Source: Filosporella fistucella
Lineage: Eukaryota; Ascomycota; Leotiomycetes; Helotiales
Length of the DNA stretch: 64,000 nucleotides
Direction of reading: 5' to 3'
Assembly (NCBI GenBank): GCA_030077755.1
Contig: JAQJZZ010000005.1
Coordinates: 1,674,001-1,738,000, forward strand
Below, piece by piece: positions 32,431 to 43,382 of the stretch; positions within the stretch are counted from its first letter, which is position 1, and each line of letters starts with the position of its first letter. Under the pieces are notes generated by a model, which searched no databases, was not told the origin of the DNA, and saw only the letters and a list, made by a program, of their open reading frames with translations. A program made the translations under genes and the position numbers.

Positions 32431-32846
32431 GAAGCAGTTCTTGTATCCCTCCAACGCGAAATACCAACAGCGCAAGTGAGTGTCTGGATATCCATTAAAT
32501 GCGTACCAACAGTATGGGGCTTGTGGGATTCGGAAGGACGATGCTTAGGGAAGAATATTCCACGAGGAGCAAGAAACCTTTTCACCACACCGCATGCATG
32601 GATCCATCACTGACTCGAATGCGGGCATCCAACGGGAATCTTCGGCGTCATCTGAATTCTGAATCCACAGATATATACCAACAAGAGAAAGTCTTCCTGA
32701 TATCACGTGCTTACTTCAGTATCATTCAGATGCGACCTCAAGAGACACGACATCTACTGATCCCAAGACAACGTACTTCAGAAATTAATATTGCTTTCAA
32801 CCTCTACTATGAATCCGAGTCTCTTTTCACATCCTTCGAAGAAATA
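32431..32846. other. 3' flank of Zn2Cys6 regulator gene
   Basis: Between array B and the stop codon of the next minus-strand gene. I see no repeat or gene in it. Confidence 0.5.
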
Positions 32847-34672
32847 TTACAGCATCTGACCCATCACATTCGCAACATCCAAATCACCTTCCATTTCCAC
32901 AGTGTCTGTAATATCGAGCCCAGCGGGTCCTCTTCGAAAAGAAATCCGCAATGGATACCAAGATTTCCCACCTCTAGTTATAATCGCCTTTTCTGGAATA
33001 TACTCTTGGTATATGCGAGCCTGGAGGGGCAGAGCCTCCCCTTCTTTGGTATCTCCTCCCCACTTCTCTTCAAGGTTCATCTTCCATTCGGCGTACCTGA
33101 CCACACTATCGCGATCCCACATCCCTTCCCTCTCCGGAGCTGCCTTCAAAAGACTGATCGCCTTCTGTCGAATACCCAAAACGCGGCACTTGAGCAAGAC
33201 ATAGAAAAGCGGAGGTATAATCCCCATATCAAATGACAATATTGTGGGTGATGTGGACTTTGGATTGTCGAGCAGACTTTCGGCGAGAGTGAGGATAATC
33301 TCGAAGTCGGCAGTATGATCGTCAAACACCATCTCGGACCTCGCGAACAGAGACGTCCAGAGAACTTTGATGAAGGTATAATACAGTTGGAGATACATCA
33401 CTCCTGAAGATTGAGCTTGGTTTTGGTCGCCCAGATACGTCAGCATAGCTCGGGTTGCAGCTTGCCATTCCGAGAGCCTGGCTAAATGTTCATCTCGGAT
33501 CTCTTCATGTACGACCGGATCGATTGAGGAGTAATAGCCCAATTCGCTCAGATCACGAATATATCCGAAGGTGTTTTGTAATTCCTTATCCAGGAACTTT
33601 CGTGACTCATACACGCTCGAGAAGGATGCAGGAATTGGTGGCACAACATCCCACCCTACAGGTGAGACTCTACCACTACTTGGTCGATTGCCTTGGTTGA
33701 TCCGACTTCCATGTATCGCAGCCTGGATACTGAGCCTCACAAAAGACCTGTCAAGGGAACCGTATATATCTTCTGGATCCTGATAAAGCCCTGGATGGTC
33801 ATACATGGAATGTCGATAATCACGAAGAATGCTCAGACCAGAATCGAGATGTCGAAACCCTACTTCCAATTCATTTTGCAAGAATTCAATCCATACAAAG
33901 ATAAGGCAGGATATGAGAGCCACTTTGGGATCTTGGTTATCTGAGGACAAGTACTCGACAAGGCAGGTGACAGCTTTGTTGTACTGTTGCAATGTCCTCT
34001 CATCGTGGGAATCACTACTGGATCGCCTCCCAGATAGCTCACTACTACGCTCCCTCTGCTCATATATACCGCTCAGGGCGATCAGACTCTGTCTAACAGT
34101 CGGGAAGGTGTGGCTGAACTGGAGCACGATAGAGTTCCAGAAATATGGTTCGAAATTCCCTGGCATCTCTGACATATTGCGAGAGCGGAAATAATGGAAG
34201 CTGCGTCGTTCGTCCGGTGTTCCTTCTATGTCAAGAGAAGGGGTGTACTGTGATACGAACTCGATTGCTTCAGCATGTGACTCCCCGGATGGCTTCCTGA
34301 TCTTGCCCCTGGATTGCTCTGGAGCATAACCTTCACATCTCCGGCCTGTTGATGTGCATCTTGTACAAAAAGGCTTGGTTTCATCGCATTTCACTCGACG
34401 TATCCTGCCTCTGGTAAGTTCCGTGTCACACTTAGATCGGGTCTTAAAGTACGTTGGGGACACTACGAAAGGCCACTTACTTGCACACAACACAACCCTT
34501 CCTCGACTTTGGCCCACCAACCCGAGATCGGGTAGTGAGGCTTCTGGAAGCACCTTCCGTGGAGCTTGTATCGGATGGAGTTCCTGAAACGTGTTCGTAT
34601 CAGTGCCAATGCTTTGCACAAAATTCAACATAACTCACGCCCTTTAGTGTGCGAGGAGGGTGTAGAGTCCAT
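32847..34672 (-). CDS. Zn2Cys6 transcription factor with fungal-specific (DUF3468-like) domain
   Basis: 564-residue nuclear regulator. Exons: 34672-34639, 34583-34481 and 34404-32847. The unspliced frame loses half the zinc cluster; splicing restores RKGCVVCKIRRVKCDETKPF, giving C42-x2-C45-x6-C52-x6-C59-x2-C62-x6-C69, a textbook Gal4-type cluster with basic residues between cysteines 2 and 3. All phases close. The remainder (QQYNKAVTCLVEYLSSDN, ISCLIFVWIEFLQNE, LDSGLSILRDY) matches the common Zn2Cys6 subfamily whose long C-terminal domain is a helical regulatory region. Target genes are unknown. It is upstream of the repeat arrays and in the same orientation as the four-cluster gene, so it is one candidate reader of the CGG sites. 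Confidence 0.92.
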
Positions 34673-37470
34673 TGCAGACAGCTACACCGGCAATCGGGGC
34701 TAGTATACAAGCTGATTTTCGCAAGTCAGGCAATATTATTGGTAATTCTGATTTCCAAACTCCTCGAATACGATGTTTGCGTAGGCTGATTTGTATGGGG
34801 CCTTGTAGAGAAGGTCGTTAGAGTTGGTGATGTTTCTTGACCCCAGGCTTGGCGTCAGCGGGGTGCGAGAGGAACACCGTTTTAGGCGGCTTCGTGCATG
34901 AGAACCCCCTGCAATACGAGCGTACCAATCGCCTCTCGATGAATTGTCAAGTTTTACATTTCTCGTTCGCTTTGCAATATGTATCCGTCGCTGATGCTCA
35001 TGATACTTATAACTCTGCTTCGCCCCACCACCAGATCCAAATATCTACTCAAAGCACTCACCACAATCTGGGGTGTTACCAACATAGATACTGCTATGCA
35101 GACTCCGCCTTGCGATTATTTCACATTCCTTCACAGCTGCATGTTTTGTATATGTCACCGAGTAGGATGATGTTCAGATGGTACGTTTCAGTCCGCCAAA
35201 CTGGTAGGGGAGACTTTATATTCGCTTGGTGCTTGTCTCTTTCTATCTATCAAATTGGGGCTTCATGCTTGGCGGAATCTAATAGAGAACGTGGCATTGC
35301 TACACTGCATGATGTACGTTCACTGATGTGCTCACAATGCTCGGCTGAGTAGTTTATTACATCTCTACGTTATCTCTTCCAAGACACCGAGTGAGCGGCC
35401 ATATCGGTCATCCTCCCCCTTCCCGCCTAAATCCGGCAAATGCCAAGCCACTGTTGACCTCAAAGATGGCCCTTCAGCATGCTGATTGCTTCATCTCACC
35501 CCGAATTTCTATACCAAATGCTCTCGAAGAGCCGGGAAGTCTGCCTGCCATAAAATATGTTGGTGCAGGCCAAGCCTTGTTGTGCCTTTGATATACTGAC
35601 TTCCGCCAAATACCAAATGGGGGCTTGACATTTCGTCATTGGTTTGACGTTGCATCACATCTCATCACATCAACAAACCATGTGCATGGCAGATTGTTAC
35701 AATCTCTAAACTTCCAAAGCTGGAAGTATCTCCGTGGTCATTGCCTCAATCTTGTGCCGTTTCAGGAAATATTTTGACTCTTGAGAAATGCCACCCAAGC
35801 CGTTCCCTTTTCCTTCGAATTTGTCATTATTTGAAAGCAGGTGATGCAGATTTCATCTCGGCAACAATATCTGTTGCAAAAATAAGAGCTCAATCCCATG
35901 TGTTCTTCCTTTCTTCAGCCGTGTCTAGTACATCGTATCTTCACTTTGGTCAAAGATATTCTGGCGCAAGTAACGTCTGTCTCCCCAACCTCAATGCTTG
36001 ACGGCTTAGGCAGAATATAGGACACTGCCCGCACATCCTTTTCGGAGATGTGATCCTGAAGCAAAAAGAGTCAGTACGATGTCCATGGTCCCCTCTGCAG
36101 ATGCTGAGATTCGACTGGAATAAACTGGGTTCAGTATTTGCTTGCTCCTGGACATTCACGTTGATCAAATAAGCTCTGGTTGCAAGTATTCCCACAATCT
36201 TCTCGCCAGAAATATATTGCAATATGACCCCTACAACTATTCCTTCACGAGATCTGCTCCCATGTGCTACCTTCTGGCATGTATTGAGTCAAATCATTCA
36301 CACAGCCACCTTGATATCAATAGGGCGTTGACTATTCGGGGTTTTCAGGTGACTCAATTCCATGAGCTCTCTACAATCGATCCCAGACTTCTCTACTCGT
36401 AATATATGAATTATTCTCGCATTAGTTTCAGGATTTGAGGGTCATTTGGGTTCGATATTGAATCGAGTTGTTCACAGGTCCGAGGGATTTCAGGTGGTCC
36501 TCCAAATCACAGCCTAGTCTACGGGGTTGGTGATCTGCATGCCCCCGATTTCACAACAATCTTTTAGCGGTCATTGTTGTATGATCAATGATGTTAAAAA
36601 GAAAGACACTTACTCTATACGCGCAAACCGTAAAGCCAGCCACGTGAGGAAGACAACTAATCGTACTCGGCTTTCACCCGAAATACGACCCGAAGATCCG
36701 GATTTAAAAGGAGAACAGAGGGACTGACAGGACCCCTAAAAGAACGTTCTTGATATAATAAGCTTGCATAGAACAATGCGAAATGGTACGATCGTCGCAA
36801 AGGGGGTATATAGAGTTTGAGCCCCAAATAGACCCCGAGTCAAGCACTGAGTCAAACGAGAAAGGATAATGCTTCCTCAGACCTCTTGTCCCGAACCGTT
36901 CGGATGGAACTCTTTTGTACAGATGGATTTCTTGCCCATTTCAAATGCAAAATCCATATATCTATCATTCCATTCCATTAACAGTTATACATTCCAACTT
37001 GTGAATACCTCTCTCTACAATCAATCTTCAGCCTTGAATATAGAGCCATCACCTGACTCAGCTCCCCTCGCTACCCCTGTCTCATCCCCGAGCTGTCATC
37101 ATCCCAAAGAAGCAACGGCCTCATCAAACGCTCCCAGCACCCCTCCACTCACACACCCCTCACCGTCTCAAACGCACCAATGACCGCCCCACTTCTCAGC
37201 CTCATGCACTTTATCCGCCGCTATCTCCGTCTCGGCGTTCTCGCTCACAAATATTCCAATTCATAATATGTTCACCACCTGCTGACTTGTCTTTCTCCGT
37301 CTTCAATTCCGTTTTTCTGTATACGACTGCATGTTCGCGATGCATTGATCACTGTCTTTACAAGCTCCAATTCACACCTTCGAAATATATTTTTGTTAGA
37401 TCTGTTATTTTGTTATTCTTCTTTTATTTGGTCGTTTTTGGAGATCTTTTAGTGCAAATACATAATTATA
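34673..37470. other. 2.8 kb intergenic region between divergent genes
   Basis: I see no supported gene. The 171-codon plus-strand frame at 34837-35352 and a serine/proline-rich frame at 36869-37183 have no domain or convincing splice partners. The last 500 bases are CT-rich on the plus strand, as expected for the leader of the next gene. Confidence 0.45.
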
Positions 37471-38114
37471 ATGCATCTCCCAACCTTAAAAGTAGGCCTC
37501 GCGGCTTCATCGCCTCTTACGCACTCCCCAATCCACTCTCATCTCTCTCTGTAAGTATTTCCTCTTCTTTCCCAGCCCGCGTTCCCCAGACACGGTAGCT
37601 AACTCCCCTCGGCAGAAAACACCGCATGGAAATGCCCGATTCACCTCCCTCTTCCACCACGACCCCAAAAACAACCTGGGCACTACCCACTACCCTCCCA
37701 GTCTCCTACCGTGTGGCACTAGCTATCGAAATATTTGTTCTCGTTATAACGCTCCTTTCCCTAAGTCTGCTAGCTATCTATGTTCGAAACCAGTATCGGA
37801 GGAGGAAATTACATCAGGCGATAGAAGAGCAGGAGGGATTGAAAATGGAGGAGGGAGAAGAGCGGAGGGTAGGGAGGAAGGGGAGGAAAGGACATGTGAG
37901 GTGGAGTAGTGGGGTGCAGGGCGGGAGTGTGGATTTGAGTGCTGAGGTGAAGAGGGGACGGGGAAGGAGTAGCAGTTTGAATTTTGATCCGGATCAGGAT
38001 GGTTATAGGGTTGGACCTCTGGAGAGAGTGGGAAGTAGAAGTAGGGAGAGGGAAAGGGGATGGAAGGTTAGCGAGAGGCTTAGGGCGGGTTATGAAGGTT
38101 TCAGAGGCAATTGA
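37471..38114 (+). CDS. hypothetical single-pass membrane protein
   Basis: A 192-residue model with exons 37471-37550 and 37616-38114 (GCTAAC branch point, GGCAG acceptor); if the first exon is not used, translation can begin at the ATG at 37626 and give 162 residues. A short proline/serine/threonine-rich N-terminus leads to one strong membrane segment (VALAIEIFVLVITLLSLSLL), then a basic RNQYRRRKLHQ stop-transfer and a cytosolic tail rich in E, R, G and S. The topology suggests outside N-terminus and inside tail, like small fungal receptors or adaptors. No family is recognised. The tail sequence is G/A-rich at the DNA level (GGAGG runs), so its codon use may be compositional. Confidence 0.6.
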
Positions 38115-39002
38115 GAGGGAGAGCTTGGTGGTTGTTATTAGTGAACGGGGATATAGGGCAGGCTAGATTGTATGCATAGTGAGCGGATTTATCGTTGGCT
38201 GACTCTTTGCCGCCAATATTCCATGGTCTAGGTATCTCTCTGCGACCTCCCATTTGGAATTGTGCTCGAAAAAAACTGTCGAAGTCGGCGCAGGAAGCTC
38301 CCGATTTGAACGGATCGGAGATCAATGTATGGAATTCTTGGTGACCTAGAGTTATCGACCTTGCATAGCCAAGCGATGGATTTGTTGCTGGACTTTTCTG
38401 CGACTTTGCAGTGCTCTGAAATCGGAGCTAGTCTCATGGTATCTGCAATCTTCTCGGGATTCAAAGTAAATTTTCGGGACTTCTTTCGTGCTTAAATAAA
38501 ACATTTCGTACATACGAAGAGGCAAGAAAAAACAGGATACTTAACAACACGGAGACACTTAGATCCTGCTATCAACGGTAGCTCCGGGATAGTTCCTCTT
38601 CTAGTGAAGTCTTCCTAGTCTCTAGTCCTACATCTCGGATGATTGATGAAGCGCATATGTGGAACGCTGAATATTTCGTTGGATGGCATTTATTTTCTGA
38701 GGTCTTTACGCACGAGTGTCCTTCGTCTCGATCCAATTCCTGGTGTCTGATGATAGATTTGAGCCCTTTTATGGCGCTCAAATATTTGATGTTGTATGGG
38801 AAAGCAAATTATGATAAGGTAGTCCACCAAACTCGAGGTTCCAGTAAACTCAACTCGCTTCTGAAGCTTGGCTGTGTGACGATGACTTGATGACGCAAGA
38901 ATGCGATTTATTGCGACAGAAAAAGCAATGCCTGTGCAATGACAATAAAAGTCTGAAGTTTTTCTTTCAGAAAATTGATGCGACATCAATTTGTTCGTCA
39001 CA
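38115..39002. other. intergenic, promoter of the histidine phosphatase gene
   Basis: About 0.9 kb. Open frames on both strands are short and without motifs. Nothing else is seen. Confidence 0.5.
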
Positions 39003-39644
39003 ATGCCAGGTAGAATTCATCTCATCAGACATGCCGAATCTGAGCATAACATTTCGAAGGACTTTAGTGTCCGTGATCCAGGGCTGACTTCTCTGGGTCG
39101 TCAACAAGCCGAAGACCTGGGCAAGAACTTCCCATATTCTGACGAAGTTGGGCTGATAATCTCTTCTCCACTTCGAAGAACGATACAAACGACACTTCTG
39201 GCTTTTTCAAATGTGCTTGATCAAAGATATTTTGATGAAACGTCAGGGAAGGGTGTGAGGGATGGTGCAAAGCTATTGCTAGATCCGAATCTCCAGGAGC
39301 GAAGTGACCTGCCTTGTGATACAGGCTCTGAGTTAAATGCCTTGCATCAAGAATTCCCTAGCTTGGACTTTTCGGACCTGAAGCCAGAATGGTTATTGAA
39401 GGAGGGATTCTATGCCGCCGATGATAACGCTGTTGCTCAAAGAGCCATAAAGGTTCGAGAGCAATTGCGAGAAAGAAAAAAAGTATTAGAGTCTGGCGGA
39501 AAAAAGGACATTGTGGTTGTTACACATGGAGTGTTCATGAAATATCTGTCGGGCGATCCAGATCTTGACCTTCCAAAAGCGGGATGGGAAAGCTATGAGC
39601 TTAAGATAGGTGTAGGAGAAGGCAATGCGTTGATTCGAGCGTAG
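39003..39644 (+). CDS. histidine phosphatase (phosphoglycerate mutase-like) family protein
   Basis: 213-residue single-exon protein; the ATG at 39003 is chosen because the frame further upstream has only a TTG. The catalytic start RIHLIRHAESEHN carries the phospho-accepting His10 in the RHxE motif. The second arginine lies in SSPLRRTIQTT, and the second catalytic histidine in VVVTHGVFMKYL near the C-terminus. These are the core residues of the histidine phosphatase superfamily, branch 1. The fungal members of this short type are cytosolic phosphatases of mostly unknown substrate rather than glycolytic mutase. No signal peptide or membrane segment is present. The residue after RHA is Glu, and the following EHN fits the family. 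Confidence 0.9.
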   Translation: MPGRIHLIRHAESEHNISKDFSVRDPGLTSLGRQQAEDLGKNFPYSDEVGLIISSPLRRTIQTTLLAFSNVLDQRYFDETSGKGVRDGAKLLLDPNLQERSDLPCDTGSELNALHQEFPSLDFSDLKPEWLLKEGFYAADDNAVAQRAIKVREQLRERKKVLESGGKKDIVVVTHGVFMKYLSGDPDLDLPKAGWESYELKIGVGEGNALIRA

Positions 39645-40270
39645 GTAGATTACGATGAGTTCCATGTACTATGCATGTTACGCATGAAAGGGAGTGCTCA
39701 AACCAGGGACTGAGATGCGGATGTGTGGTGGGATGTCGTTGAAAGAAGGATACAGTCTCGCGTGTTATGGGAGAGATGAGAGATGGGAATCCCAAGGATT
39801 GGTCGGATTTTGCAATCTCTAGCGATGATATCTTGGATGACGGAGACATATTCTCAGAAACATTTGATTTGAATTCTCTTGTTGCTCTTGCATCAATATC
39901 TACTTCTTTTCAATTGCCAGAACAGCACGGAACATGACATTCCCGTGACTTCCGTTAGATGGATTGGTGCCTCGCCATTTTGGAAACATTAAGCGAATAT
40001 GCACCAACTACTGTGGAGTGACGCCTGATTGCCGCTTCGCAACCTCCGTATTTGTCTTCAACTGCACAACATCATACACAGTATCAATCTCCTAGCTTCT
40101 TTGAATCGCATTGATTTAAAATTCGGTTGGTGACTTCAGCTGACAAAATACTTCAATCATCTCAACGATCAGAAGATTCTGCCACCGCAACCATAGGTCG
40201 ACGCCACCGAGAACGACATTCAAAAAGCCAAGCTTCCTACAACAAACCAGGCAGACGAAAGAACGGCAGA
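39645..40270. other. intergenic, sirtuin promoter
   Basis: The frame of the sirtuin is open back to 40127 but without an ATG, so this part is leader. No other feature is seen. Confidence 0.5.
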
Positions 40271-41632
40271 ATGGGCCAGGAAAATTCCGTCGAACAGATT
40301 GATCCAAATACTCCTCCATATACTCTCTCATCTCGCAATCTAGATGGGGTAGTCAAATATATTCAAGATGGGCAGCCGAAACGAATTGTCGTCATGACAG
40401 GAGCAGGAATTTCAACCTCAGCTGGCATCCCAGATTTCCGATCACCTGACACCGGACTCTACGCCAACCTCGCGCGGCTTGATTTGCCATTTGCTGAAGC
40501 CGTGTTCGATATATCGTACTTCAGAGAACATCCCGAGCCATTCTACGTCCTAGCAAAGGAGTTGTATCCTGGAAAATTCTTCCCTACTGTTTCTCATTCG
40601 TTTATTGCTTTGCTCGAAGAGAAAGGCATGCTCCGTATGCTCTTCACTCAAAATATCGACTGTTTGGAGAGAAGGGCTGGTGTCCCTGGTGAGAAAATCG
40701 TCGAGGCTCATGGAAGTTTTGCGACCCAACGATGTATCGAATGCAAAACCGAATATCCCGATGATTTGATGAAGGAAGCTGTGGAGACTGCTACTGTTCC
40801 ACATTGCATCGTACCACAATGCAATGGTCTTGTCAAACCTGACATTGTATTTTTCGGAGAGAATTTACCTGAGGCCTTTCACCGGAACAGAAGTGTTCCA
40901 GGAATGGCTGATTTAATCCTTGTGATGGGAACCAGCTTGTCCGTGCAACCATTTGCAGGCCTAGCTTCTTTCTCCCCGGATGAGATTCCACGAGTGTTGA
41001 TCAATAAGGAACAAGTTGGAAACTTTGGTAGCCGGCCAGACGACGTCATGATCTTGGGTGACTGTGATGCAGGAGTCAGAAAGTTGGCTGATGCTTTGGG
41101 GTGGCGAGACGAGCTGGAGGCCATGTGGTCCGAAGTGAATGGGAAGTTGGGTGAGGAAGAGGCAGCCAGATTGAAGGGAAAACAAGCCGCAATGACACAG
41201 GATGAGATACTCCAAGCCGAAGTGGATAAGCTGACTCTTGAGGTCGACGAGGCATTGAAACTGTCAAAAGATCACACGGCAAGAGTCCACACCAAACTCG
41301 GAGAGAAGCCAGATAAATCGCAAGATTCATCAGGGGTCCCTACCCCACCTCAACTTGGCTCAACAGGTACCTCAAAAGACCAAACGCCATCTTCTGCTTC
41401 AGAAGTATCATCAGCCACCGCTTCTGGACCAGCAACGAAGAGTGAGGCGGGATGGAGGGAGCCTCCAACAACGCCAGCGAATTATGAGAACGTGCCTATC
41501 CCTACTGAGAATTTCACAAACGAGTCCGTCGCGAGAGAGCCAGAAGTTGACAGAAACGCCATTCTTGATGTTACTCTCCCCCACAATCGACCGAATGCCG
41601 AAGCTGATGGGGAAAAGGGTTCCCGTATCTGA
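40271..41632 (+). CDS. hst2: NAD-dependent protein deacetylase, class I sirtuin (Hst2-like)
   Basis: Removes acetyl groups from lysines of histones and other proteins using NAD. 453 residues, no introns; the start is the ATG at 40271 because the longer frame begins at a TTG. Motifs in order: GAGISTSAGIPDFRSPDTGL (NAD binding), TQNIDCLERRAG, catalytic His in EAHGSFA, zinc cysteines in CIECKTEY and HCIVPQCNG, VKPDIVFFGENLP, and GTSLSVQPFAGL. The short N-terminus before the core and the long, polar, serine-rich C-terminal tail fit the Hst2/SIRT2 branch, which is mainly cytoplasmic. The N-terminus MGQENSVEQ has Gly2 and Ser6, matching the N-myristoylation consensus. The tail from about residue 300 is partly coiled (AEVDKLTLEVDEALKLSK) and then disordered. 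Confidence 0.93.
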   Translation: MGQENSVEQIDPNTPPYTLSSRNLDGVVKYIQDGQPKRIVVMTGAGISTSAGIPDFRSPDTGLYANLARLDLPFAEAVFDISYFREHPEPFYVLAKELYPGKFFPTVSHSFIALLEEKGMLRMLFTQNIDCLERRAGVPGEKIVEAHGSFATQRCIECKTEYPDDLMKEAVETATVPHCIVPQCNGLVKPDIVFFGENLPEAFHRNRSVPGMADLILVMGTSLSVQPFAGLASFSPDEIPRVLINKEQVGNFGSRPDDVMILGDCDAGVRKLADALGWRDELEAMWSEVNGKLGEEEAARLKGKQAAMTQDEILQAEVDKLTLEVDEALKLSKDHTARVHTKLGEKPDKSQDSSGVPTPPQLGSTGTSKDQTPSSASEVSSATASGPATKSEAGWREPPTTPANYENVPIPTENFTNESVAREPEVDRNAILDVTLPHNRPNAEADGEKGSRI

Positions 41633-43382
41633 TTGCCGAAGCGATGAATTGATCGTCATGAAAAATATGCTTTTGCGTCACGGTTGGTACCAATTGGGTG
41701 TAGGGCCGGTATTTTCTGGAGTGAGGTTGGTCATCTCAAATTTACTCGAGGATTTGGCGTATTCAGGATACACCTTTCGATACCAACGCGAAAGTTTATA
41801 TGTTTGATTGTTGTGATATGTTCTCCGGGTTCTGGTCATACATGGCGGCGTTGGAATTACTTTGGGTATTGACTGAACGTGTAACGATAAAATAGACTGT
41901 CTGTGTATGAACCTTTAAGCTGTTCTCTTCCAAGATTTTCTGCAATTTCTTGATACTACTTTTGTCAATATTTAGTTCTTCTTCTCCAGCCTGATGAATA
42001 ATGAGACACGTTCGTTGTTCTCTTCGCCCTTCAAACCTCTTTTCATTTCTATTGTCTTGGTCAAAAAAACATCTAGACATATCGAGCAAACAACGATGCG
42101 CCTTAGGTCTCAAAAATGAAAGGTTGGAGCCCACTTTATTCGCCAGTCCTTTTGTGGTACAAATTTCCTACCCAAAATCCAACAAAAAGATTTTGCCCAA
42201 AAACATTATCAAAATAGCAAAAACTCCGCTATCCCCGTCGAATCAGGGATAGCTTAGAAAATCTGCTCGGTGCGGATTTTTGAAGTCGCGAATATGGTGA
42301 GTCATTTTCGTTCGGCCGATTCTGCGTAAATTTTTTTTCTATTTGTTGTTATTGAACTCGAGGTCATGGGGGTTGTTGGCCAAAGTTTACTCCGATCCTC
42401 CTCACAGTTTGACTTGACCACTCCGCCAGGGGAGAGGCACCTTCTGCTTGAGGAAGAATTGGTTATTTGGACTTATAAAGGAGGGTGGGTAACTCTTTTC
42501 TCGACGAATGTATTCTCTCCCTGGGATCGATTCCGAGTCTCTTGCGCAGTGGGTTTCTTTTTTGTACAACGACTGGCACACTTTATATTCACATCGAAAT
42601 TCTCAACATTCTCGTCTGCACATTTCGAGCAAGATCTAGAGATATGCGCAATCTCATTTTTATCAGCCCTAGCCATCGCTAAATGATGGAAAAGGAGATG
42701 CATGAGAGACAGTTGCCAAATCGAGATGGGGAAGGTGTGAAAAGGGAGGATTCTACTTCTCATCCGCATGGAACCTTTATGATTAAAATGCGAGACCTAT
42801 CAAGTAGTACATTATTGGTCGATGATCAGGCCTCCTGGTGTTGTTTTTGCCCCTGGACAATTTGAACCCATACAAGAAACGATAATGACCATACCGAAAG
42901 TTGGCTCTCGTCCTCTCGTCTCGCATTACTTCATCGAATCGCCTGTCGGTAGAAGCATTCCTGCTCTTCATCGCAACTCGGCAAGTCTGGATGGATCCAT
43001 TATAGCTCTGCAGCTTCTTTGGTCATTCTGTTCCTACTTTCTGCAGCAGGATGGAATTCTATGTACCTAGGTACCTAGTCAAATTAACCACGTGACTACT
43101 TCCGATTTTCTGGAGAATTGGTCTTCCACTTATCAACTTTCTTCTGTAGACACTACCGATTTGGCTTCAGATCAATCGTAACTATCATATCATTATCTCA
43201 TTAAATTATTTCCTGCCGTCAATTATGATCAAAAAGTTCAGCTTGAGGTTATTCACCTGAGAAGCCACAATTCCTAAAATAATCTAGCTTGCAGCTCCTG
43301 CTAAAATTAGACATACATGTTACAGCCTCACGACAACGACGAATCCAAAATTCTATAATCTAATCAAATAAAGAAAATCACG
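41633..43382. other. 1.75 kb intergenic region upstream of the HET gene
   Basis: AT-rich in parts. Short open frames such as 42366-42686 have no recognisable domain. No repeat or RNA gene is seen. Confidence 0.45.

Noticed and set aside
32499..33236. 245-codon plus-strand frame opposite the Zn2Cys6 regulator
   Set aside because: Antisense shadow of the 3' half of the regulator gene, with no family features.
34405..34480. Apparently damaged zinc cluster in the regulator at 32.8-34.7 kb
   Set aside because: Removing the introns at 34480-34405 and 34638-34584 restores all six cysteines at canonical spacing.
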